The translations under genes were made by a program, and so were the position numbers. Below the pieces are notes generated by a model that worked only from the letters and a program-made list of their open reading frames with translations, ran no database searches and had not been told where the DNA came from. A DNA stretch of 7,295 nucleotides from an uncultured Prevotella sp. (GTDB taxonomy: Bacteria > Bacteroidota > Bacteroidia > Bacteroidales > Bacteroidaceae): positions 1 through 7,295 of the forward strand of contig CAAGFF010000223.1 of NCBI GenBank assembly GCA_900769055.1, in the 5' to 3' direction. Of this stretch, positions 1 through 5,800 are shown piece after piece. Numbering within the stretch: the stretch's first letter is position 1; each line of letters opens with the position of its first letter.

Positions 1-78
1 AAACTGAACTCCGCCAAAGAGTCCAGTATATTTCATTATATGCGAATACGAGTTTTTCTTGTCTTTAGGTTCCATCAT
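1..78 (-). CDS. O-antigen translocase / oligosaccharide flippase, N-terminal fragment
   Basis: An open frame on the minus strand starts at ATG 78 (a second ATG follows at 75) and runs off the left edge after 26 codons. It contains SYSHIMKYTGLFGGVQ, which I recognise from memory as the start of Bacteroidales O-antigen translocases (Wzx-like polyprenol-linked oligosaccharide flippases of the inner membrane). In those proteins a short polar N-terminus precedes the first membrane helix; here the helix itself lies outside the window. The family moves lipid-linked O-unit or capsule repeat units across the inner membrane. The gene follows a 59-aa ORF on the same strand by 57 bases, which suggests a surface-polysaccharide operon continuing leftwards. 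The call rests on a short stretch of residues. Either ATG could be the start. Confidence 0.72.
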   Translation of the reverse strand, partial: MMEPKDKKNSYSHIMKYTGLFGGVQF

Positions 79-135
79 CGTTAGATTAAACGTAGATTTG
101 TCGTGTTTATTGTCTTGAATGTTTATGGTTTAATC

Positions 136-315
136 TTAATTCACATGCAGCCCCCACTTCTTAGCCTTGTCACCCAGCATCTCGCAGGCTATCTCGTCGA
201 AGCCGTTGCTGATGATGAATTCTCTCTTCACGAGCAGTTTCTGCTCTCCCTGTCGTGTGGTGAACGTACTCTCCTTCAGTTCTCCCACGTTTACGATTCG
301 TACTGTCTGTTCCAT
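136..315 (-). CDS. Small 59-aa protein upstream of the flippase, function unknown
   Basis: This complete minus-strand ORF runs from ATG 313-315 to TAA 136-138. The protein begins MEQTVRIVNVGELKESTF and ends GDKAKKWGLHVN. It is soluble and mixed-charge, with no signal peptide or membrane segment. Alternating hydrophobic residues (VRIVNV, KLLVKREFII) followed by DEIACEMLGDKA resemble a small OB-fold such as the DUF3127/SSB-like proteins of Bacteroidetes, but I cannot assign the family. Such domains normally continue for another 30-40 residues, so this could be a truncated copy. Codon choice resembles that of the HU and secreted-protein genes in this window. The leader is AT-rich with no clear Shine-Dalgarno. 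It lies 57 bases upstream of the flippase and is probably co-transcribed with it. Confidence 0.6.
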   Translation of the reverse strand: MEQTVRIVNVGELKESTFTTRQGEQKLLVKREFIISNGFDEIACEMLGDKAKKWGLHVN

Positions 316-337
316 AGTTTGTTACTCTTGATTAACA

Positions 338-481
338 AATTAACAAATTAACAAATTAAAATTAAGCAAATCGAAAGCACCACGTTTAGATGGTTTAATA
401 TATATATTATTTCAAATAATATATATATTAATCATAAGCGAGTATCAAATCGCTTAATTTTAATTTGTTAATTTGTTAATT
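338..481. repeat. Perfect 30-bp inverted repeat with an inner 18-bp AT palindrome
   Basis: Positions 338-367 are the exact reverse complement of 452-481 (30 of 30), with 84 bases between them. The arms are built from an 8-bp period, TTAACAAA on one side and TTTGTTAA on the other, and end in a non-repetitive AATTAAGC/GCTTAATT segment at the inner edge. Inside, 395-412 and 414-431 form a second perfect inverted repeat (18 of 18) around the single base C413, made only of A and T. The structure sits directly upstream of the 59-aa ORF. If transcription starts near 520 on the minus strand, it lies wholly in the leader RNA. It could be a leader hairpin, a recombinase recognition pair, or the remains of a small mobile element. 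Confidence 0.85.
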
Positions 482-489
482 GGTATGTT

Positions 490-539
490 CGGTGTTACAT
501 TCCTTCAAAGAACTCTTTACGGCTGCAAATGTAACACCG
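490..539. repeat. 12-bp inverted repeat overlapping the putative promoter
   Basis: CGGTGTTACATT (490-501) is exactly repeated in reverse complement at 528-539, with 26 bases between. The right arm overlaps the minus-strand -7 box at 526-533. Such a symmetric pair could be an operator, or a stem at the start of the leader. Confidence 0.6.
526..533 (-). promoter_or_regulatory. Putative -7 box for the 59-aa ORF/flippase operon
   Basis: On the minus strand this reads TACATTTG, a full match to the Bacteroides/Prevotella -7 consensus TAnnTTTG, and is followed by CAGCCG, a context often seen at such promoters. No strong -33 TTTG is visible at the expected distance; only a TGTTA-like stretch lies near 550-555. 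A start about 7 bases downstream would give a leader of roughly 200 bases that includes the nested inverted repeat. Confidence 0.5.
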
Positions 540-671
540 TGTATAGCAATAACATATCCATTCTTGAACAGCGTAGCGAAAATGTGAGAATCACGTCGTT
601 CTTGCTGATAACGGAGGCACGTGGCGGCGGAAACAGGGCAGGCGCGGGCAGGAGGACACGCAGCAGTGTGA

Positions 672-703
672 AAGCCCCCCTGCCCCCCGGTGGGGGGTGC
701 CAC
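672..703. repeat. C-rich/G-rich dispersed repeat, copy 1
   Basis: AAGCCCCCCTGCCCCCC followed by a G run and GTGCC matches the block at 2222-2257 near the HU gene, with small differences in run length. The C and G runs can pair into a short hairpin. Confidence 0.6.
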
Positions 704-725
704 ACACCACGGTGGGAGGTATGGT

Positions 726-863
726 TGAAAGTTTAATGTTTAGAGATTAAAGTTTAATGTAGGATGTTGAAGATTGAAGGTTGAAGGTTGAAAATTGAAA
801 GTTGAAGGTTGAAGGTTTAATGAAAGTTTAATGTTTAGAGATTAAAGTTTAATGTGGGATGTT
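726..863. repeat. 43-bp direct repeats flanking a heptamer tandem array
   Basis: Positions 726-768 and 821-863 are identical except for one base (761 A, 856 G). Between them, overlapping slightly, lies a tandem array of seven heptamers of the form RTTGAAR from 766 to 814. The whole block contains no ORF of note. Confidence 0.85.
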
Positions 864-934
864 TACTTGTAAGAGAGACTCAAACATGAAAACTATCTAC
901 TTTAACTATCAACTCTCCCATAGGGGGTTGCTTA

Positions 935-1078
935 ATCCTGAATGTAGGGGACGCATGGAAAAGCCTCTCCCCCAGCCCAGTTGCTTTCAGCGAAGTTCCT
1001 TTCGCTCGGCAATAGGGAAACAAGTTTTCCTATTGCTCTCGCTTAATCGGAACATCCCCCATAAGGGAGGGTAGCTCC
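935..1078. repeat. Dispersed intergenic repeat, copy A, with an interrupted centre
   Basis: Positions 935-978 match 2274-2316 apart from two small differences (one extra G; one base change). The shared 3' part, AAGGGAGGGTAGCTC, reappears here only after about 85 unrelated bases (979-1062), whereas copy B has about 10. The extra DNA contains an imperfect hairpin, GCAATAGGGAAA at 1009-1020 against TTTTCCTATTGC at 1025-1036 (11 of 12 positions complementary). Confidence 0.7.
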
Positions 1079-1115
1079 CGCAGTCTTCGAAATGTCCTGC
1101 CCGTGTGAGCTGCGG

Positions 1116-1417
1116 GGACCTCAAAGAGGTCCTACTGCATCATAACTGAGGGTCCATGACCCTCAGATGAGTCTGGCTCGTAGCCTTTGGACATACGCGC
1201 CATGGGCTTTGCTCATGGCGCACGTTTGGAACAAACGTTTGCATGTCCTGCCGTGCGTGTCCTGCCGTGCGTGTCCTGCCGTGTCAAACGTTTGTCCCAA
1301 ACGTGCGTCATGTCGTGCCAGCACGCCATGACGCGTATGCCTTGTGGGAGCGCCCGTTGGACATCTCCGAAGGACTACGTCCCTCGGTTAAGATGCAGTG
1401 GAACCTCTCTGAGGTTC
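1116..1417. repeat. Large imperfect inverted repeat made of eight hairpins
   Basis: Four hairpins run inwards from the left: 1116-1132 (GGACCTC stem, AAA loop), 1146-1166 (CTGAGGGTC, CAT loop), 1197-1221 (GCGCCATG, 9-base loop) and 1222-1238 (ACGTTTG, GAA loop). They recur in mirror order on the right: 1288-1304 (ACGTTTG, TCC loop), 1305-1334 (GCGTCATG, 14-base loop), 1367-1387 (CCGAAGGAC, TAC loop) and 1401-1417 (GAACCTC, TCT loop). Linkers are also related: TTATGATGCAGTA (reverse complement of 1133-1145) against TTAAGATGCAGTG (1388-1400). Most stem differences between arms are paired: one G-C to A-T, one T-A to C-G, one T-A to A-T and one C-G to T-A. Only one (1371/1383) breaks a pair. The innermost arms, 1222-1241 and 1285-1304, match at 19 of 20. 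Function is unknown; a structured RNA, a transposable palindromic element or a transposase-binding array are all possible. Confidence 0.85.
1244..1283. repeat. 14-bp tandem repeat at the centre of the hairpin array
   Basis: TGTCCTGCCGTGCG occurs twice in full (1244-1257, 1258-1271) and a third time lacking its last two bases (1272-1283). It fills the loop between the innermost arms of the hairpin array. A related TGTCCTGCCCGTGTG lies just outside the array at 1093-1107. Confidence 0.85.
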
Positions 1418-1444
1418 TGCTGGGTGCGCAGAAAAGGGGGAAAC

Positions 1445-1569
1445 AGCCTCACCCCCAGCCCCTCTCCAAGGGGAGAGGGGAGTGAATAGCTAAAGGGGAT
1501 AAATCCTCACTACGCCTAATATACTATCTATCTCCCCTCTCCCCTTGGAGAGGGGCCGGGGGTGAGGCT
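1445..1569. repeat. Pair of 38-bp inverted repeats, each with its own hairpin
   Basis: Positions 1445-1482 and 1532-1569 are reverse complements at 37 of 38 positions, separated by 49 bases. Each arm carries an internal palindrome, CCCCTCTCC against GGAGAGGGG. This GC-rich word (CCTCACCCCC then CCCCTCTCC) is familiar to me as a dispersed intergenic repeat in Bacteroidetes genomes. A divergent relative lies at 2301-2335. The right copy ends about 80 bases before the HU promoter. Confidence 0.85.
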
Positions 1570-1647
1570 CTTTTTATAAAAAACGTTAAACGCCACAATA
1601 CGTAAACTAAGGGGCAAAAACCTATTACAGGGATGTCGCAGAAGCAG

Positions 1648-1655
1648 TAACTTTG
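1648..1655 (+). promoter_or_regulatory. Putative -7 box of the HU-family gene
   Basis: TAACTTTG is a full match to the Bacteroides-type -7 consensus TAnnTTTG and is followed by CA, as in many Bacteroidales promoters. No good -33 element is visible. A start about 7 bases downstream gives a leader of roughly 64 bases, AT-rich near the start codon. It contains the 10-base palindrome GTAACGTTAC at 1661-1670. Confidence 0.6.
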
Positions 1656-1725
1656 CAGGCGTAACGTTACAACACAGACAGAGAGAAAACAACCCAATGT
1701 TAAACTTAAATTCAAAAAACAAACT

Positions 1726-2196
1726 ATGAACACAATCAAGTATTCAGTATCAATGGTAGCTAATCCCAGCTTACCCGACCCAACGCCAGTACTCGCAACA
1801 GCCCGCGTGCAGATGAACAAGTCTGTCAACAGCAAGGAGTTCGTGCAGCACATCAGCGACCACAACGGCGTATTCTCGAAGGGTACCGTCAAGGGCGTGA
1901 CCACCGACCTGGTGAGTTGCCTGCGCGAGATGCTCGTCTCGGGCAACAAGGTGGAGATAGAGGGTCTCGGCTCGTTCTTCATCTCGCTGCAGTGCGATAC
2001 GGCTGACAGCATAGAAAAGTTCACTGCGAACAACATCAAGAAGGTGAACGTGGTGTTCACTCCGTCCGAGGATCTGGAGAACCTCATCACCGATGCCACC
2101 TTCGAGCAGGTGACCACACGCCGCGTACAGGCTGCCGCCCTGAAGGCTGAGAAGGCGGGCGAGACTACCGTGGACATCAGCAAGGATGGAGAGTAG
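1726..2196 (+). CDS. HU-family (HU-HIG type) DNA-binding protein
   Basis: This 156-aa protein belongs to the histone-like HU-related family typical of Bacteroidetes, which is longer than classical 90-aa HU. Residues 4-30 form the family's N-terminal strand region (YSVSMVANPSLPDP, TARVQM). Residues 36-95 are the HU core: helices ending at CLREMLVSGNKVEIEGLGSF, where GLGSF is the hallmark turn, then NVVFTPSEDL at about 108-117. The C-terminal 30 residues are charged and probably flexible. Proteins of this family are expected to bind or bend DNA as dimers; the exact target is not known. The start follows an AT-rich leader without Shine-Dalgarno, usual in this phylum. The smalltalk ORF follows on the same strand after 353 bases, an arrangement known for this pair. 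I see no frameshift or missing core element. Confidence 0.92.
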   Translation: MNTIKYSVSMVANPSLPDPTPVLATARVQMNKSVNSKEFVQHISDHNGVFSKGTVKGVTTDLVSCLREMLVSGNKVEIEGLGSFFISLQCDTADSIEKFTANNIKKVNVVFTPSEDLENLITDATFEQVTTRRVQAAALKAEKAGETTVDISKDGE

Positions 2197-2221
2197 GCCC
2201 CCCCCGGACACGGCACGGCAC

Positions 2222-2257
2222 AGCCCCCCTGCCCCCCTGTGTGGGGGGGGGGGTGCC
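2222..2257. repeat. C-rich/G-rich dispersed repeat, copy 2, with an 11-G run
   Basis: AGCCCCCCTGCCCCCC, then TGTGT and eleven consecutive G (2243-2253), then TGCCGC. It matches the block at 672-703. The C and G runs can pair into a hairpin just after the HU stop codon. No T run follows, so a classical terminator is unlikely. Confidence 0.6.
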
Positions 2258-2273
2258 GCAAGCAAGACAAGGC

Positions 2274-2421
2274 ATCCTGAATGTAGGGACGCATGAAAAA
2301 GCCTCTCCCCCAGCCCCTCCCCAAAAAGGGAGGGTAGCTCTCCGCAAGGGAGACATAGCAAGGTTGCGCATCGTCATGGTTTAAAACGCTGCTTGCGGAC
2401 GCATTGCATGCGTCCCTACAT
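2274..2421. repeat. Dispersed intergenic repeat, copy B, bounded by 15-bp inverted repeats
   Basis: The first 43 bases match 935-978, and the part ending near 2340 matches 1063-1077. ATGTAGGGACGCATG (2281-2295) has its exact reverse complement at 2407-2421, so this copy has a palindromic outline of about 140 bases. That resembles a small non-autonomous element. It lies between the HU gene and the smalltalk ORF. Confidence 0.65.
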
Positions 2422-2460
2422 GAAGGGAGCGCCCCCACACGAAGGACGAGGATGGAAATT

Positions 2461-2548
2461 CCTAACTCGTAATTCCTAATTCAAAATTCCTAATTCGTAA
2501 TTGCCCGCAGGGCAACAAATCGTAATTCAAAACTCAAAATTCGCAACT
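2461..2548. repeat. AATTC-rich simple repeats with one hairpin, upstream of smalltalk
   Basis: The stretch is built from variants of AATTCCTAATTC and AATTCGTAATT, common filler in Prevotella-like intergenic DNA. It also contains the palindrome TTGCCC-GCA-GGGCAA at 2501-2515. Parts of it are the reverse complement of 2735-2762, on the other side of the smalltalk ORF. Confidence 0.75.
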
Positions 2549-2549
2549 C

Positions 2550-2660
2550 ATGAAAATGACCAATGAGCAGAAGCACAGCATCATTCAGGCCATCCTGACG
2601 TTCATCTCGTCAGTGCTGTGCGCAATAACGGCCTCGTCGTGCATGATGAAGACATTTTAG
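2550..2660 (+). CDS. Smalltalk family peptide (36 aa)
   Basis: This is a very short complete ORF: ATG 2550, TAG 2658-2660. The product starts MKMTNEQKHSIIQAIL, has a hydrophobic stretch over about residues 11-30 (AILTFISSVLCAITA), and ends with SSCMMKTF. It fits the smalltalk family of Bacteroides and Prevotella: about 30-36 residues, one hydrophobic helix, and a conserved TSC/SSC near the C-terminus. Members typically lie just downstream of an HU-family gene, as here. The role is unknown; the cysteine after a hydrophobic stretch could be lipidated, or the peptide may simply sit in the membrane. The gap of 353 bases to HU is filled by repeats. A strong terminator follows the stop by 9 bases, which supports a real transcript end. 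ATG 2556 is an alternative start. Confidence 0.8.
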   Translation: MKMTNEQKHSIIQAILTFISSVLCAITASSCMMKTF

Positions 2661-2669
2661 ACAAAAAAA

Positions 2670-2695
2670 GAGAGCTGCAATCAGATGCAGCTCTC
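2670..2695. terminator. Rho-independent terminator, probably bidirectional
   Basis: GAGAGCTGCA (2670-2679) pairs perfectly with TGCAGCTCTC (2686-2695) across a 6-base loop. It is followed by TTTTT on the plus strand. Seven A precede it (2663-2669), giving a T run for minus-strand transcripts. It ends the smalltalk transcript and could also stop the convergent secreted-protein operon, whose last stop codon is about 190 bases away. Confidence 0.9.
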
Positions 2696-2708
2696 TTTTT
2701 ATTGTGAT

Positions 2709-2880
2709 AATTGCCCGCAGGGCAATTATGAGTTATGAATTAGGAATTTTGAATTACGAGTTGTTGCTCTATGAGCAATTATGAATTATTCAATTACGAA
2801 TTATTAATTCTAAATTCTTAATCGCAGCGAAGCGAGAACAATTTATAATTCATAACTCAAAAATCATAATTCAAAAGTGT
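2709..2880. repeat. Hairpins spaced by AT-rich linkers between convergent genes
   Basis: No gene is seen. The stretch alternates AT-rich linkers (variants of TTATGAATT and AATTACGAATT) with short GC-richer palindromes: TTGCCC-GCA-GGGCAA (2711-2725), TTGCTC-TAT-GAGCAA (2764-2778), and TCGC-AGCGAA-GCGA (2822-2835). The first is identical to the palindrome at 2501-2515, so near-copies flank the smalltalk ORF. Confidence 0.75.
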
Positions 2881-2883
2881 CCT

Positions 2884-5800
2884 TTACTTCACAATCTGAA
2901 TTTTGCGTGCGACGTTCTTACCATTCACCACGGCCTTTACGACATAGATGCCAGCTGGGAGACCATTGATGGAAACGGTATTGCCAGCAGCAGAGGCAAC
3001 TGTAGCACCATTGGCAGCCACAAGGTCGACAGACGCCACATTGTCGCCAGCAACGGTAACCTCGTTGTCACCCTGACGTACCTCCAAGCGTGCGATGGTG
3101 TTGTCGCCAATGCCGGCAGCACCAATGAAGAAGCGGTTGGTAGTACCTGATACGCAGTCGGGCTTAACGGTGTAGTATACATCCACGTTGATGGTGTGCT
3201 GAACGGCATCCTCTGCTCCGAAGTCGTAGTTGAACTCAGTTGCCGTGAGCATGTCGCTATTCTTCTTGGCACCATCAATTCTTACATCGTAGCCTGCCAC
3301 GTCAAGCTTCACGCCCTCAGCAGCCTCTATGTCGAGTCCCATCATCCAGTTGCCATATACGGCAGCCGTAGATATGGACTCCCAAGACTCTCCGTCGATT
3401 GAATAGAGGTCGGAGTAGTAGGTCACAGGTGAGTTGGTGTCAACGGCTATTGCGTTGGCGTTTGGTGTGACATCGTAGCAGTCAATGACAAGACGGTAGT
3501 TGGACTTGTCGCTGATGGTGATTTCCTGGTCGAGAGGAACAACATTCCACTTGGCGATGGTGTAGTCGTCAACAGGAATCTCACAAAGCTGCACATTGTC
3601 CTTGTAGATGTAGACGGTGAACATGGCATCACCCATTGGGTAGAACCTAACGGCCTTTACCTTGTAGCCATCATATCCTTTCAGCATGGAGGGAGTATAG
3701 AGTGCGCACGCCATGAGACCGTAGTTGTTGGACTCAGGTCCTACCACACCCTTGCCGGACGGAATTCTGCCGGAGTATGTTATGGTGCTGGCATCCTTGT
3801 CTGTTGGCTGCTGCCATGTGGCCTTGATAGCCGACGAGCCATCAACTGTTACGCCTACATTCTCGACAGCAGGCAGAGCACTAATATTGGGCACGATATC
3901 GAGGGCTGCCAGGCGCTGTGGAGACTCCTTGCCATTGGCATAGACAGCTGTGACGGCAAGAGCGTGTGAACCCTCTGAGACAGAAGGTATGAGGCATGAG
4001 GTCTCCTCAACAGCAGCCGTCTGCTTACCATCAACAAAGACGTTGTAGTGGTCAACATCGTCGATGGAAGCGTCGGCACCCTCTGGAGCGAGGTTTACGT
4101 CGATGTTCCAAGAAGCCGGATAGAGGTAGCCACCAGCAAGCGACATGCTGTTCAGCGAGTAGAAATCGGGCTCGTAGGTGAGGCGGAGCAAGTCAGAATA
4201 GGTGTCAAAAGACTTGCCGTAGCACATACCCGTGATGTTCTGCGATGCGTTGCTTACCGATACCTCTACGGCAACAACCAATTCGCCGTCGGGCACGTTC
4301 TGCGGAGTGTCGAGCACAACAGTGTTCTTCTGTCCGTAGTTGAGCTTCTGGCTGACGTTCTGTGTATAGAACTTCACGAGCGTTCCATCCTGGCTGTATG
4401 TATAGAGATTGATCTTCCATGAAGCCTGCTCTGACATTGGGCAGAAGCCAACGCTTCTAATCTTGAGGTTCTTGTATGCCGACATCTCAGCCTTGGTGAA
4501 CCTGATGGCGTTCTCGTAGTCCAGTCCCTCGACGTTTACGCCGAAGCCCTGCAGGTTATCGGTGTTGGCATCATAATAGGTCTTTGTCGGGAAGTTGCTG
4601 TCAGGGCGCATCCACTGTGCTATTGCCGAGCTGTAGCCTCTCTGTCGTGCGTAGAGTGCCACGGGTGATGAAATGGCCTGCGGAGCGATGGTTACAGACA
4701 CCTGCTCGCTCTTGTCAGACTCCACGTCGCCATAGAGAGCCGTAACGGTATAGGTGTACTGGCGGCTTTCGAGGTTGTTGTCAGCGTAGGAAAGGTCGGT
4801 CAATGGCGCATCGTTGACTTTCACACCATCGCGGTAGACATTGTATCCTGTAACTCCATCGGCAGCAACATTATCCTTCCATGTTACCAAAGCCGACATG
4901 ACACCAGAGAGCTGTCCGGCCTTGACGGCAACAGGGCAAAGGTTGGTGGAAGTCTCATTGAACTTGATAATCATAGACCTCATGGCTACGGCATAGTTTC
5001 CGTCCTCGTCCTTGGAGTCATCATAATAGATAATGCCAAGGATATTGTCATCTGGTGATATGCACTGCACCCTGAAGAGCTGGTAGCGCTGGTCCTCTGT
5101 CACCGTGTCATCGCCTGTTCCGAGGAGCACTCCAAGCGTGGAGAGGTCAATACCCTTCCCGGTCAGGTAGTCGTCGATATACTGTGCCTTGCCATCCTTA
5201 TAGATATATCCCATCTGGTCCTCAGCACCTACGACAGTACCCTTGTCGCTCATGTCGAACACGTCGAAACCTGCCTCGGGCACCACTGTGGGCAGCTTAG
5301 TGGTGGTTTTGGTTGCAATGTCGTAGATGGCATAGAGCTGTGGCACCTCGCCATCATCCCATCCGCCCCAGAAGAGAATTTTGGTGCCATCGGGCGAGAA
5401 TGTACGTCCGGAGCTCCATGGTGACTGATAGTCAGAGAGCAGAGTGGTGTTGCCGTCAGCATCCCAGTAGCATGCCGCACGGTTGTACTCCTGTACCCAT
5501 CCCGTTGCCGACTGTCCGTCGGGAGAGATGCCGTAAGGAATAGCGTGGCGGGTATTGTCGAGGGTTTTGTAGAGCTTGCCATCCTTCCAGATGTAGCCAG
5601 CGAAGATGCCGTTTGTCACTACCACACCGGCAATGTACTGTCCGTCGGGTGTTACGGCATAAGCCATACCGCTCTCAAGAGTGCCGGCAGGCAATTCCAG
5701 TGCATGCCATGAGCCATCCTTATAGTAGCCCGGCATCTGGAAGTCGGCTCCATTGGCATTGTAGGTGTTGTCGGTGTACATACCGACAACAACGCCATCG

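Larger units (their letters stand above)
316..1725. other. Gene-free, repeat-rich interval between divergent transcription units
   Basis: No credible gene is visible here on either strand. The open frames that exist cross low-complexity or palindromic DNA and show no protein-like pattern. The stretch holds several separate repeat families, annotated individually, plus one probable promoter for each flanking unit. Between 540 and 671 I see neither gene nor repeat. Confidence 0.75.

Noticed and set aside
338..481. Confident call of a phase-variable invertible promoter
   Set aside because: No full TAnnTTTG box lies between the arms, and no invertase gene is in the window, so only the inverted repeat is annotated.
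473..736. Overlapping frames of 62-87 codons on both strands between 473 and 736
   Set aside because: They cross the 12-bp inverted repeat and a C/G-run repeat, and neither strand gives a plausible product.
1116..1304. CRISPR array
   Set aside because: The repeats are mirror-image hairpins of different sequence plus a 14-bp tandem unit without spacers; there are no regular direct repeats of 24-40 bases and no cas gene.
1187..1489. 100-codon plus-strand frame over the hairpin array
   Set aside because: It is explained by the 14-bp tandem repeat and the palindromes; the cysteine-rich translation follows the repeat period.
1524..2438. 304-codon open frame on the minus strand across the HU gene
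   Set aside because: It runs antisense through HU and through GC-rich repeats on both sides, and its translation has no protein-like pattern; HU on the plus strand matches a known family.
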